The position numbers and the translations under genes are program-made. Below, in pieces: positions 1 through 9,980 of a stretch of DNA of 39,993 nucleotides. The DNA is from an uncultured Collinsella sp. (GTDB lineage: Bacteria > Actinomycetota > Coriobacteriia > Coriobacteriales > Coriobacteriaceae). The number at the start of each line of letters is the position of its first letter. The stretch's first letter is position 1. Location of the stretch: the NCBI GenBank assembly GCA_900548365.1, contig URKM01000014.1:1-39993 (forward strand), in the 5' to 3' direction. The notes below the pieces were generated by a model. That model searched no databases, was not told the DNA's origin, and worked only from the letters and a program-made list of their open reading frames with translations.

Positions 1-1275
1 GGCGCTTCGACCGCCCCGGTGGCAGGCGCTGCCGCGTCCGGCGCCCGCGCCGCGCATCTCAGCGTGTCCGACCTCAACATCCCCTCGCCGACGGATACGT
101 TTGCGAGCATGGCGGCGGCGAGCCTGTGGGGACCCGCGGCAGATGACGCCGCAGTCACCGCGACGACGAACGACGGTAACCTAGCCGCTCCCACCGGCAA
201 GCTCGTGAATGGATCGGCAAACATGTCTTCACCAACCCCTGCAGAGACCGCAGAGTTCCTTGCCATGGCGAACGCGCGCGGGCGCCGCACGGCCCCCGCA
301 CCGGGCGCCGGCGTACCACCGACGCCGCCTGAGGACCCGTCGAACGTGGCGAGCCCCCAGCCGATCTATCCTCCGCAGGCCGTGAGGACCATCTCGATGC
401 CGGCGGATTCGCACCGCAAGCGCGGCGCCGCAAACCCGTATTCCGCCGGCAACGGCGGCGGATATGGCGGCCGCGGCGTCAACGGCAGCGGCGACGGCGG
501 CAAGGGCAAGAAGGGCGGTCGAGGCCGCAGCATCGCCTCGGTCATCCTGATCGTCGTGGGCGTCGCCCTGCTCGCGGCTGCGGCCTTCATCTTCGTCCGC
601 GCCCAGATGGGGTATCAGGAGGCGCAGGCCACGTATGCCGACCTGCAGCAGTACGCCGTCCAGGACAGCTCGGGAGACGGGGTGCCCCAGGTCGATTTCG
701 ACGAGCTCGAGGCGATCAACCCCGATGTGATCGGTTGGATCTACGTGCCGAACACCGTTATTAACTACCCGGTGGTGCAGACGGATAACAACACGACGTA
801 CCTCTCGCGCCTCTTCGACCTTTCGGGCAACGGCTCGGGCACCATCTTCATGGATATGGACGGCACGGCTCCCGGCGCCGTCGACCAGCAGACCACGCTG
901 TACGGCCACCACATGTACGACAGCACCATGTTCAAGATCGTCGACGATACGTTGAAGCAGGATGCGTTCGACGCGTTCGGCAACGTGTACTACATCACGC
1001 GCGAGAACACCTACGTGTTCAAGCCGCTGTTCACCGCGCAGGTGATGGACACCTATACGGATGCCCGCGTGACGAATTTCACCGGCGACCCGTCGCTCAC
1101 GCAGTACCTGCAGGACATGCTCGGCCAGGCGAAGGCGAAGGCCGCCGACGCCGAGGAGCGGATCGAGTCGACGGACAAGGTCCTCTCCCTGGTGACGTGC
1201 GCGGGGGAGATCATCCCGCGTACCACGCGCGCCGTCATGGTGTGCTCGCTTGAGGAAACCATCGAGCGCCAATAG
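1..1275 (+). CDS. srtB: Class B sortase, 5' end outside window
   Basis: Membrane-anchored transpeptidase that cleaves a sorting signal in secreted proteins and joins them to the cell wall. The frame is open from base 1; GTG at 19 is the first start codon inside the window but there is no evidence that it is used, so I treat the gene as 5' partial. Numbering from GTG 19: residues 1-165 are a low-complexity Ala/Pro/Gly-rich tail ending in a Gly/Lys/Arg stretch; 171-195 form a single membrane helix; about 230-418 are the catalytic domain. H297 lies in LYGHHM, C394 in LVTCAGE and R404 in RAVMV, which is the His-Cys-Arg triad. The GHxMxxxxMF pattern after the His is typical of class B enzymes. A long tail before the membrane segment is unusual for SrtB. 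A strong terminator follows. No substrate gene is adjacent; the nearest LAxTG proteins are 13 kb downstream on the same strand. Family call is firm, substrate unknown. Confidence 0.9.
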   Translation, partial: GASTAPVAGAAASGARAAHLSVSDLNIPSPTDTFASMAAASLWGPAADDAAVTATTNDGNLAAPTGKLVNGSANMSSPTPAETAEFLAMANARGRRTAPAPGAGVPPTPPEDPSNVASPQPIYPPQAVRTISMPADSHRKRGAANPYSAGNGGGYGGRGVNGSGDGGKGKKGGRGRSIASVILIVVGVALLAAAAFIFVRAQMGYQEAQATYADLQQYAVQDSSGDGVPQVDFDELEAINPDVIGWIYVPNTVINYPVVQTDNNTTYLSRLFDLSGNGSGTIFMDMDGTAPGAVDQQTTLYGHHMYDSTMFKIVDDTLKQDAFDAFGNVYYITRENTYVFKPLFTAQVMDTYTDARVTNFTGDPSLTQYLQDMLGQAKAKAADAEERIESTDKVLSLVTCAGEIIPRTTRAVMVCSLEETIERQ

Positions 1276-1292
1276 CTGAAGGATGCAACGAT

Positions 1293-1325
1293 GCCGGGCC
1301 ACCTCGCGTGGCTCGGCTGCTTTTA
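1293..1325 (+). terminator. Rho-independent terminator after sortase
   Basis: A 10-bp stem (GCCGGGCCAC with GTGGCTCGGC, one G-U pair) and a 5-base loop, followed by TGCTTTTA. It begins 18 bases after the sortase stop codon. Confidence 0.8.
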
Positions 1326-1490
1326 TTCGGAACGACGCGTCCGCACCCATCGACTCGGGTGGCGCGGGAAAGCATCGGAAGCCCGCGCCCAAGCGCCGGT
1401 CTCGATGGTGCGCACCCTGGACCGGTGCCGGGCCCCATGCGACCGTCCGCGGCGCGATCGGCGCGGATGCGATGAGAGAAGGAGTGAGAG

Positions 1491-1898
1491 ATGGCACACG
1501 AGATGCCCTCGATCGATACGTGGCTTGCCGAAGCGAAGGCGGACCCTGGATTCCGCGGCTGCGGGATGTACCTGATTCATAACGGGACCGTGCGCGAGAC
1601 CCCCAAGGCGGAAGCCCGCGGCGTCGAGACCGATGGCGTGCGTCCGGGCGAGAAGGTCGCGGGCATGGTGTTTGGCTACGATGCCGAAAAGGTCGATGAG
1701 GCCGTGCGCGCCGCTCGCAAGCTGCCCGGCATCGGCTACGTGCGCGTGTGGCTCAACGAGGGGGAGCTCTCCGTAGGGGACGACATCATGCTCGTGCTCA
1801 TCGGCGGCGATATTCGCCCCCGCGTGATCGATGCGCTGCAGTGGTTGGTGGGAACAATCAAGAACACGTGCGTACGCGAGGTCGAGCTCGGCGCCTAA
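1491..1898 (+). CDS. MoaE-like protein (molybdopterin synthase large-subunit family)
   Basis: A 135-residue protein with a good Shine-Dalgarno (AAGGAG) 7 bases before ATG 1491. The C-terminal half follows the MoaE pattern by eye: a GELSVGDDIMLVLIGG strand region, then a helix ending in TIK, comparable to the GDEI...YLK segment of MoaE. MoaE receives sulfur from thiocarboxylated MoaD to make molybdopterin. Here the His of the usual His-Arg pair appears to be Ile (GDIRPR) and the C-terminal WKRE is replaced by VREVE, though the catalytic-helix Lys seems kept. No moaD or other Moco gene is nearby. It could be a divergent functional MoaE or a repurposed relative. The alignment is by eye only. It lies between the sortase terminator and a membrane-protein gene, 139 bases before the next start. 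Confidence 0.6.
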   Translation: MAHEMPSIDTWLAEAKADPGFRGCGMYLIHNGTVRETPKAEARGVETDGVRPGEKVAGMVFGYDAEKVDEAVRAARKLPGIGYVRVWLNEGELSVGDDIMLVLIGGDIRPRVIDALQWLVGTIKNTCVREVELGA

Positions 1899-2037
1899 CC
1901 GCGTGCTGCGGGCATGCGAAGCTTGATCGAGATGCGGCGCGTACGGGTCCCGCGAGTGGTTGGATGGTGCGGGGCCCGCGCGAAATCACCCGAGACGGGC
2001 GATCAAATATCAGGAAGAAGGCTGGAAGGGAGCGATT

Positions 2038-3351
2038 TTGAGTACGGAGAAAGCTAAGGCGATGGATCTTCAGGAGCGGGAGGATTACGATTTGCCCGGC
2101 AACGACCTCGATCCGCGCGTCCCCACGAAAGAGCAGCTGAAGACGATTCCCCTGGCTGTTCGCATCTACGGCGCCCTCTGTGCGCTCGATGGTATCGTCG
2201 CCCTTCCCCTCATGGGGGCGTACTTCGGCATCATGCTCTACCGACTGGTGATAGGGCAGGAATCCGTGCTCATCGGTACGGACCTCACCCTGACGGTCAC
2301 CATGACGGCGATCGGCTCGGTGCTGGCGTTTGTCTCCTCGGTGGCCCTCATCCTGTTCGGGTGGACGCTGATCAAGAGCTATCGTCGCGATGCAGTGCGC
2401 TGGGCGTATGCGCTCATCGTCATGACGATCGGCCAGATGCTGATCGATGTCATGCTGCAGGGCATCGGCGTGCACCTCATTCGCCCGCTGATCCAGCTCG
2501 GCATCCTGACCGCGCTATCGACCACGATCGACCCCACGCTGCGCCAGGAGCGCGAGCTGCAGCGCCGCCTGCGCGACCTGCAGGACCGCGCCGCCGCGGA
2601 AGAGGGCATGCTCGGCCGCGACCTTACCGGCGAGGGCTATATCAAGCTCAACTTCTTCAACCTGTTCTGGGTGTTCTTCGTCTGCTGCGTCCTCGGCCTC
2701 ATCATCGAGGTCATCTTCCATATGGCCTACGTCGATCCGGGCGTGTACCAGGACCGCGCGGGCTTGCTCTTCGGGCCGTTCAGCCCCATCTACGGGTTCG
2801 GCGCCGTGCTGCTCACGGTCGCGCTGAATCGCTTCTACAAGAAGAACTTCCTGATCATCTTCGTGGTGAGCGCCATCATCGGCGGTGTGTTCGAGGCGGC
2901 GGTGAGCTGGTGGATGCAGACGTCCTTCGGTGCCATCGCGTGGAGCTACTCCTATGAGCTGCTGCCCGGCATCCCCGATCCCATGGCTATCCTTTTCGCT
3001 GGTCGAACTTCTACGCCGTTCATGTTGATGTGGGGTACGCTCGGCCTTTTCTGGATCAAGCTCTGCCTGCCGCGATTGCTGGCGCTCATCAACTTGATCC
3101 CGTGGAAGATGCGCTATTCGCTGACCTCGGTCGTGACCGCGCTCATGCTGGTCAACGGCGTGATGACGCTGCAGGCGCTCGATTGCTGGTTCTGCCGCGA
3201 GAGCGGCCTTCAGCCCTCGTCGCCCGTGGAGCAGTTCTACGCCGAGCACTTCGACAACGCCTATATGGAGCATCGATTCCAGAGCATGTCGATCCACCCC
3301 GACAGCACGAGCCGAATCGATAGTCCCGATACGTCCTCTTCAACGGAATAG
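2038..3351 (+). CDS. CmpB-type putative ABC transporter permease (multi-pass membrane protein)
   Basis: Start taken as TTG 2038, because GGAAGGGAG sits at 2024-2032, 5 bases before it; ATG 2062 is an alternative. Product 437 residues. The N-terminal half has about four hydrophobic segments (residues about 38-180). A charged, possibly coiled linker rich in Glu/Arg/Gln follows (about residues 165-195). The C-terminal half carries the PF06541-like (ABC_trans_CmpB) pattern: FNLFWVFF at its start, LLFGPFSPIYGFGAVLL, an EAAVSWWMQ segment, WSYSYELLPG and a GRTSTPFMLMWG motif between membrane helices. About nine membrane segments in all. Proteins of this family are annotated as putative permeases but their substrate is not established and no ATPase gene is adjacent here. 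A terminator follows 14 bases after the stop. Confidence 0.75.
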   Translation: MSTEKAKAMDLQEREDYDLPGNDLDPRVPTKEQLKTIPLAVRIYGALCALDGIVALPLMGAYFGIMLYRLVIGQESVLIGTDLTLTVTMTAIGSVLAFVSSVALILFGWTLIKSYRRDAVRWAYALIVMTIGQMLIDVMLQGIGVHLIRPLIQLGILTALSTTIDPTLRQERELQRRLRDLQDRAAAEEGMLGRDLTGEGYIKLNFFNLFWVFFVCCVLGLIIEVIFHMAYVDPGVYQDRAGLLFGPFSPIYGFGAVLLTVALNRFYKKNFLIIFVVSAIIGGVFEAAVSWWMQTSFGAIAWSYSYELLPGIPDPMAILFAGRTSTPFMLMWGTLGLFWIKLCLPRLLALINLIPWKMRYSLTSVVTALMLVNGVMTLQALDCWFCRESGLQPSSPVEQFYAEHFDNAYMEHRFQSMSIHPDSTSRIDSPDTSSSTE

Positions 3352-3365
3352 GGAGCATGGAAAAT

Positions 3366-3396
3366 CCGTGACGCACGACGCGTCGCGGCTTTTTTC
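3366..3396 (+). terminator. Rho-independent terminator after CmpB-type gene
   Basis: CCGTGACGC pairs with GCGTCGCGG (9 bp with one U-G pair) around a 5-base loop, followed by CTTTTTTCT. Confidence 0.85.
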
Positions 3397-3490
3397 TGCG
3401 GTTTTGATGCCGGGGCCGGCTCGTCGACCTCGGTTCGTAGTTATCGTGTTTCGCTTTCGTGGCAAAAACCACGTGCGGTGGTGTGCTGCG

Positions 3491-3496
3491 TATAAT
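3491..3496 (+). promoter_or_regulatory. Probable -10 element of purF
   Basis: A perfect TATAAT 47 bases before the preferred purF start. I see no convincing -35 at 16-18 bases upstream. The hexamer is followed by GGTT, and similar TAYAATGGT strings occur at 5421 and 39828 in intergenic DNA. Confidence 0.45.
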
Positions 3497-3537
3497 GGTT
3501 AGGTACATTCGCCATCTGGCACAACGAAGGGATGTCC

Positions 3538-5214
<1,677 letters not shown>

Positions 5215-5286
5215 CCTTCGCGCCACCCCTCCTCTCAAAAAGGGGCAGGCGCTAAATTGAGACGGGCGTGCAGATAGCGCGCGGTT

Positions 5287-5318
5287 CGGCGGTCGAGGTG
5301 CTCGGCCGCCGTTTCTTT
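5287..5318 (+). terminator. Rho-independent terminator after purF
   Basis: An 11-bp stem (CGGCGGTCGAG with CTCGGCCGCCG, one U-G pair), a 3-base loop, then TTTCTTT. Confidence 0.85.
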
Positions 5319-5782
5319 AGCGTTTGGGGGCGGGGTAAAACCTCCCAAAGCGATCTCCGACGAGATTGTCCATGCTGATGCTGCCCATCTGTTTTGGGAG
5401 GGTCGAATGCCGCCATTCAGTACAATGGTGACTGCGGATTCTACTTATCACCGTTTAACAAATTAGGCACCGCACAGGTGGACGCACGCCGCCTACCTGC
5501 GCCTTTTCTTTCAATTCTACTTGCCTCTTACTTATCATCCACTTGCCTTCCACTTATCGATCGTTGACTGCACATCATGGAATCCCTTGTCGCTGCGCCT
5601 GTGTTGCAATGAGCTCGCATCTTTTTAGCGCCTTCGTCACCCGTGATTGTTTGGCGAGGGCACGGTTTGTCTGCTTTTCAAGCTATACCCGCCGCCGCGC
5701 TCCTGCCTGTTAAAATGAGTTTATTCGAGCTTTTACGCGTTCGATGAAGAACAAGCGTACCTGCGGTTGAAAGGAACCTCAC
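5319..5782 (+). other. Structured purF-purM intergenic region
   Basis: No gene is visible in these 464 bases. It holds an inverted repeat, CCTCCCAAA at 5341-5349 and TTTGGGAGG at 5393-5401. A second TTTGGG at 5323-5328 could compete for the same CCCAAA. A TACAAT followed by GGTG at 5421 is a possible -10. A pyrimidine-rich segment holds near-tandem copies of about 22 bases at 5518-5539 and 5540-5562, both of the form ACTTGCC...ACTTATC, plus a further CTACTTATCA at 5440-5449. Function unknown; a regulatory leader for purM is inference. Confidence 0.5.
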
Positions 5783-6889
5783 ATGTCCGAAACTTCCAAG
5801 CACGTAACCTACGAGGACGCCGGCGTCGATACCGCCGAGGGCGCCCGCGCGGTCGACGCGATCAAGCAGATGGTCGCCGAGACCAATCGCCCCGAGGTCA
5901 TCGGCGGCATCGGCGGCTTCGGCGGCCTGTTCTCCGCCGCTGCGATGAAGGACATGGAGGACCCGATCCTCATCTCGGGCACCGATGGCGTGGGTACCAA
6001 GCTCGTCCTCGCGCAGCTGCTCGACCGTCACGAGACCGTGGGCCAGGACCTCGTCGCCATGTGCGTGAACGACATCCTCGCCTCCGGCGCCGAGCCCCTG
6101 TTCTTCCTCGACTACGTCGCTATCGGCCACATCGAGGCCGAGCAGATGGCCAAGATCGTCAAGGGCGTCGCCGATGGCTGCAAGCTCGCGGGCTGCGCGC
6201 TCGTGGGCGGCGAGATGGCCGAGCACCCCGGCGTCATGCGCCCGGACGACTACGACATGGCCGGCTTCGCCGTGGGCGTCGTCGACCGTCCCAAGATGAT
6301 CAACCCCGAGAACGTGAAGGCCGGCGACGTGATCATCGGCCTGCCGTCCACGGGCGTCCACTCCAACGGTTACTCGCTGGTCCGCAAGGTCATCGGCGTC
6401 GATGGCATCATCCCCGGCACGCCCGAGGCCGAGGCCAAGCGCGCCGAGCTCGAGCAGGTGCTCGAGGAGCTGGGCGGCGTCTCGCTCGCCGACGCGCTGC
6501 TCGCGCCCACCCGCATCTACGTGAAGCCCGTCCTCGAGCTGCTCCGCGGCGGCGCCCCGGTGCACGCCCTCGCCCATATCACCGGCGGCGGCATCACCGA
6601 GAACCTCAACCGCGCCCTGCCCTCCGACGTCGACGCGCTGGTCGAGCGCAACGGCTCCGAGATGGGCTGGTCCGTTCCGCCCGTCATCACCTATGTGTCC
6701 GAGCACGCCGAGCTCGCCCCCAACGAGGCCTGCAAGACCTTCAACATGGGCGTGGGCCTGTGCATCATCTGCTCCGCCGACGACGAGGCGGGTATCGTGG
6801 CGGCCCTCGAGAACATGGGCGAGCACCCGTTCCGCGTGGGCACCTGCGTCGAGGGTACCGGCGAGGTGAAGTACACCGATGAGCAGTAA
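5783..6889 (+). CDS. purM: Phosphoribosylformylglycinamidine cyclo-ligase (AIR synthetase)
   Basis: Makes 5-aminoimidazole ribonucleotide from FGAM with ATP in purine synthesis. Start ATG 5783 has AAAGGAA upstream. The 368-residue length is normal for the family. Visible landmarks: the GGIGGFGGLF loop near residues 41-50, GTDGVGTK at about 66-73 (nucleotide-binding region), MCVNDILASGAEPLFFLDY, GCALVGGEMAEHPG, and the C-terminal HITGGGITENLNR. It overlaps purN by 11 bases, so the two are surely co-transcribed and probably translationally coupled. No terminator separates them. Confidence 0.97.
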   Translation: MSETSKHVTYEDAGVDTAEGARAVDAIKQMVAETNRPEVIGGIGGFGGLFSAAAMKDMEDPILISGTDGVGTKLVLAQLLDRHETVGQDLVAMCVNDILASGAEPLFFLDYVAIGHIEAEQMAKIVKGVADGCKLAGCALVGGEMAEHPGVMRPDDYDMAGFAVGVVDRPKMINPENVKAGDVIIGLPSTGVHSNGYSLVRKVIGVDGIIPGTPEAEAKRAELEQVLEELGGVSLADALLAPTRIYVKPVLELLRGGAPVHALAHITGGGITENLNRALPSDVDALVERNGSEMGWSVPPVITYVSEHAELAPNEACKTFNMGVGLCIICSADDEAGIVAALENMGEHPFRVGTCVEGTGEVKYTDEQ

Positions 6890-7631
6890 CGAGCTCGACG
6901 CCGCCGGCCTGCGCGAGATCGAGAGCGCCGTCGCGACCGAGCGCATCGCCCGCGGCGCGAAGGATAACAACGTGCTGCAGGAGCGCATCGCGCAGCGCCG
7001 TTCCGCGGGCGAGGGCGGCAAGCTCGCCATCGGCGTGCTGCTGTCGGGGTCCGGTACCAACCTGCAGGCGCTCATCGACGCCATCGCCGCCGGCGAGCTC
7101 GATGCAGAGATCAAGCTCGTGGTGGCGAGCCGTCCTTCCGCCTACGGCCTCAAGCGCGCGGAGGCGGCGGGCATCCAGACGCTCACGCTTTCCCGTGAGA
7201 TGTACGCCGATCCGCTGCAGGCCGATGAGATCATAGCGGCGGAGCTGCTGCGCGCCGGTGTGGACTACGTGGTCATGGCTGGCTATATGCGCATGGTGCA
7301 CGCCCCGCTGCTCGCGACGTTCCCCAACCGCGTGGTCAACATCCATCCCGCGCTTCTGCCGAGTTTCCAGGGAGCGCACGGCATCGAGGACGCGTACAAC
7401 CGCGGCGTCAAGGTGACGGGCGTGACGGTGCACTTCGCCAACGAGGTCTACGACCAGGGCCCCATCATCGCGCAGAAGATCGTGCGCATCGAGGAGGGCA
7501 TGAGCCTGGAGGAGCTCGAGAGCGGCATCCACGCCGTCGAGCACGTGCTGTACCCGAGCGTCGTGCAGCTGCTGGCGGAGGGGCGCGTTCGCGTGACGCC
7601 CTCCAACACGGTCGATATCCTGCCGCTGTAG
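6879..7631 (+). CDS. purN: Phosphoribosylglycinamide formyltransferase
   Basis: Transfers a formyl group from 10-formyl-THF to GAR in purine synthesis. ATG 6879 lies inside the end of purM. Product 250 residues, with an extra N-terminal segment of about 47 residues (charged, probably helical) before the usual start of the fold at IGVLLSGSGTNLQAL. Catalytic Asn154, His156 (VNIHPALLPSF) and Asp192 (DQGPIIAQ) are present with the spacing of E. coli Asn106/His108/Asp144. An internal start nearer the fold is possible, but I see no better ribosome site. A strong terminator follows. Confidence 0.95.
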   Translation: MSSNELDAAGLREIESAVATERIARGAKDNNVLQERIAQRRSAGEGGKLAIGVLLSGSGTNLQALIDAIAAGELDAEIKLVVASRPSAYGLKRAEAAGIQTLTLSREMYADPLQADEIIAAELLRAGVDYVVMAGYMRMVHAPLLATFPNRVVNIHPALLPSFQGAHGIEDAYNRGVKVTGVTVHFANEVYDQGPIIAQKIVRIEEGMSLEELESGIHAVEHVLYPSVVQLLAEGRVRVTPSNTVDILPL

Positions 7632-7654
7632 CTCTGTAGGCGTACGTGAATCTA

Positions 7655-7695
7655 CGCGCCGGCCATGGAGGCATCTATGGCCGGCGCGTTTTCTT
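7655..7695 (+). terminator. Rho-independent terminator after purMN
   Basis: A perfect 12-bp stem, CGCGCCGGCCAT with ATGGCCGGCGCG, a 10-base loop, then TTTTCTT. Confidence 0.9.
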
Positions 7696-7750
7696 GCGAA
7701 CGCTCGCGGAAGAAAACCCACCTGCGGCTGGTTAGTTGGGCGTTTAGGGC

Positions 7751-7756
7751 TACAAT
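7751..7756 (+). promoter_or_regulatory. Possible -10 element of prsA-yqeY
   Basis: TACAAT 87 bases before the foldase start and just after the purN terminator. No good -35 hexamer is visible. Confidence 0.35.
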
Positions 7757-7842
7757 CCGCCGATGAGTGTGAGACAATACCAAAATTGCTGCTTCGATAG
7801 TATGCAAAGACAGTCGAGGCCCTTGAGGAAAGGGATTTGTTC

Positions 7843-9126
7843 ATGGCCATCAACAACAAAATGAAGATCAAGCGCGAGCCCAAGGAGACTCCAGAGCCCA
7901 CGAAGGCCGAGCGCAAGAAGGAAGCCAAGGCGAAGCTCACGCGCGGCGGAAAGATCGCGCTCGTCGCGGTCGGTTGCGCCGCGATGCTGCTCTCGGTGTC
8001 TGCGATGGCATGCTCCGGCGTGCTCAACGAGGTGAAGAGCGAGCAGACGTACCACCTCACCGGCGGCGTCGCCGCGACGGTGAACGGCACCAATATCACC
8101 GAGGACACCATCACCAAGCAGATCATGAGCTACCGCACGTCCGCCGGCTACACCGAGGACGCCGATTGGGCCAAGTTCCTGGTCGACCAGGGTATGACGC
8201 CCGAGTCCTATCGCGAGAACATGATCCGCTCCGTCGCGAGCGACTTCCTCGTCGACAGCGCGATCCGCGAGTACGACATCACGGTTTCCGACGATGAGGT
8301 CAACGAGGAGTTCGAGCGCGCGGCCGAGAGCTACGGCGGCGTCGACAAGATGATGGAGATCCTGAACCAGATTGGCTACACCGAGGATGCGTACAAGGAT
8401 TCCCTGCGCAGCAGCATGCAGTCCACCAAGCTGCGCGAGAAGGTCGCGGGCGTCGAGACGCCTACCGACCAGGAGATCGTCGACTACATCAACGAGAACC
8501 TCGACACCTATAACGACGCCCGTCGTTCCGAGAACCTGCTGATCAAGGTCGACTCCGATGCTTCCGACGAGGACAAGCAGGCGGCCAAGGATAAGGCCCA
8601 GGAGATCCTGGACAAGATCAACGCTGGCGAGATCTCCTTCGAAGACGCCGTCAAGGAGAACTCCGATGACACCGCGTCCGCCAAGAATGGCGGCGACGTG
8701 GGCTACGACAAGCTCACCTCGTTCGTGACCGAGTACCAGGATGCTTTGGGCGCCCTGCAGAAGGACCAGGTCAGCGGTATCGTCGAGACGACCTACGGCT
8801 ACCACATCATCAAGTGCACCGATGTCTTCAAGGTCGACGGCGCGGTGAAGTCCATCGACGAGGTCCCCACCGAGATCAAGGACTACATCGTCAACATCAT
8901 CGAGTCCAACGCCGAGACCGAGGCATATGACGCCTGGCTGAACGAGTACACCGACAAGGCGGATATCAAGATCAACCCGATGCCCTCCGACGTTCCGTAC
9001 AACGTCGACCTCGCGCTGGCCGAGCAGGCCGAAGACGAGGACGAGGCTTCGACCGATACCGAGGCCACGTCCGAGACCGAGGGCACCGCCGAGCCCGCGA
9101 CCGACGACGCCACCGATAGCGAGTAG
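7843..9126 (+). CDS. prsA: PrsA-like foldase, PPIC-type peptidyl-prolyl isomerase
   Basis: Extracytoplasmic folding factor for secreted proteins. ATG 7843 is chosen because GAGGAAAGGGA lies 8 bases upstream. Product 427 residues. A basic N-terminal stretch of about 38 residues precedes a hydrophobic segment ending SVSAMACSG. Cys57 could be a lipidation site, but the box (AMAC) is not a good lipobox, so a plain membrane anchor is also possible. A SurA_N-like segment follows (about 70-210). The parvulin domain spans about 223-330 (ENLLIKV, FEDAVKENSDD, GGDVGY, YGYHIIKC). The tail is rich in Glu/Asp/Thr. It sits 9 bases before the YqeY gene. Its position upstream of large exported adhesins is suggestive only. 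Confidence 0.88.
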   Translation: MAINNKMKIKREPKETPEPTKAERKKEAKAKLTRGGKIALVAVGCAAMLLSVSAMACSGVLNEVKSEQTYHLTGGVAATVNGTNITEDTITKQIMSYRTSAGYTEDADWAKFLVDQGMTPESYRENMIRSVASDFLVDSAIREYDITVSDDEVNEEFERAAESYGGVDKMMEILNQIGYTEDAYKDSLRSSMQSTKLREKVAGVETPTDQEIVDYINENLDTYNDARRSENLLIKVDSDASDEDKQAAKDKAQEILDKINAGEISFEDAVKENSDDTASAKNGGDVGYDKLTSFVTEYQDALGALQKDQVSGIVETTYGYHIIKCTDVFKVDGAVKSIDEVPTEIKDYIVNIIESNAETEAYDAWLNEYTDKADIKINPMPSDVPYNVDLALAEQAEDEDEASTDTEATSETEGTAEPATDDATDSE

Positions 9127-9135
9127 GGGGCGACG

Positions 9136-9579
9136 ATGACGAAAGACGAGCTGCAGCAGCAGATGGTCGTCGCCATGAAGGCGAAGGACAAGGTGCGCCT
9201 GTCCATCATCCGCCAGGTCATGGGCGAGGTGAAGAACATCGAGGTGAACGAGCGCCGCGATGCCACCGAGGAAGACGTCAACGGCATGATCAAGCGCCTC
9301 ATCAAGCAGACGGGCGAGACGCTGGAGATGTCCAAGCAGGCCGGCAACAACCAGGAACGTACCGACACGCTCACCGAGCAGGTGGCCATTCTGGAGAGCC
9401 TCCTGCCCGAGCAGGTGAGCGGAGACGCCCTGATCGCCCTGATCGAGCAGGTCATCGCCGAGACCGGTGCCGAGTCCCGCAAGGATATGGGTCGCGTGAT
9501 GGGCGCCCTTACGACTGCAACGGGCGGCAACTTCGACAAGCCCGTCGCCGCCAAGGAGGTCGGCGCGCGCCTCGCGTAG
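9136..9579 (+). CDS. yqeY: GatB/YqeY domain protein
   Basis: A 147-residue protein matching the YqeY family in length and pattern: MTKDELQQQMVVAMKAKDK at the start, LSIIRQVMGEVKN, LESLLPEQVS, and MGRVMGALTTATGG near the end. The family shares the tRNA-binding helical domain found at the C-terminus of GatB; its own role is not well defined. It starts 9 bases after prsA with GGGGGCG as ribosome site, so it is in the prsA operon. A terminator follows. Confidence 0.9.
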   Translation: MTKDELQQQMVVAMKAKDKVRLSIIRQVMGEVKNIEVNERRDATEEDVNGMIKRLIKQTGETLEMSKQAGNNQERTDTLTEQVAILESLLPEQVSGDALIALIEQVIAETGAESRKDMGRVMGALTTATGGNFDKPVAAKEVGARLA

Positions 9580-9637
9580 CGCTGGTGCGGCTGCGCGTGC
9601 GACGCGTTGCAAACCGCGAGTCCATAGTGCTTTCTCT

Positions 9638-9672
9638 ACGGGTGCGACCACGGCGTCGCACCCGTTTTTTAT
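9638..9672 (+). terminator. Rho-independent terminator after yqeY
   Basis: A perfect 11-bp stem, ACGGGTGCGAC with GTCGCACCCGT, a 6-base loop and a TTTTTTATT tail. Confidence 0.92.
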
Positions 9673-9980
9673 TGTCGATCCCGAGGGCCGCTAGCGCGAA
9701 TCCTGCGGTTTCTTCGTGGGAGGCTAGCAGAAAAGGGATAATTGCCCGTAGAATGGGAAGATACATAACTCACCATGTGGGTTTTTCGGTCTGCTGTTTA
9801 TTGCATCATCGTGTGAGCTGCATGCCTGCTCTGTACGGAACTGCGCATTTCTTGCGCGTTTCGTGCTGTATTGGTAATATCTTCGCAGCAAATACATTAG
9901 TAGAATAAAGTGCAGCCGATATGCCGTTCTGGTTCGTGCGGTTCGGCATCGTTACGGCGTTACGGGAAGGAAACGAAACC
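9673..9980 (+). other. Upstream region of the amino-acid transporter operon
   Basis: No gene seen in about 300 bases. It contains the promoter at 9852-9880. TGTATT at 9867-9872 and AATACA at 9891-9896 form an inverted pair that flanks the -10 and the likely start point, a plausible operator. A weak CTCAC/GTGGG hairpin followed by five T lies near 9770-9787. Confidence 0.4.
9852..9880 (+). promoter_or_regulatory. Promoter of amino-acid ABC transporter operon
   Basis: TTGCGC and TAATAT separated by exactly 17 bases, about 100 bases upstream of the first gene. A short TGCGCA/TGCGCG repeat overlaps the -35. Confidence 0.55.

Noticed and set aside
229..1497. Long open frame on the - strand across the sortase
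   Set aside because: It is a GC-driven shadow: the + strand frame has the full sortase triad and membrane segment, and the antisense product has no recognisable pattern.
5518..5562. CRISPR-like or DnaA-box cluster in the pyrimidine repeats
   Set aside because: Only two near-tandem imperfect copies with no spacers, and no match to the TTATCCACA box.
5564..5592. TTGACT at 5564 as purM promoter
   Set aside because: There is no -10-like hexamer 16-18 bases downstream.
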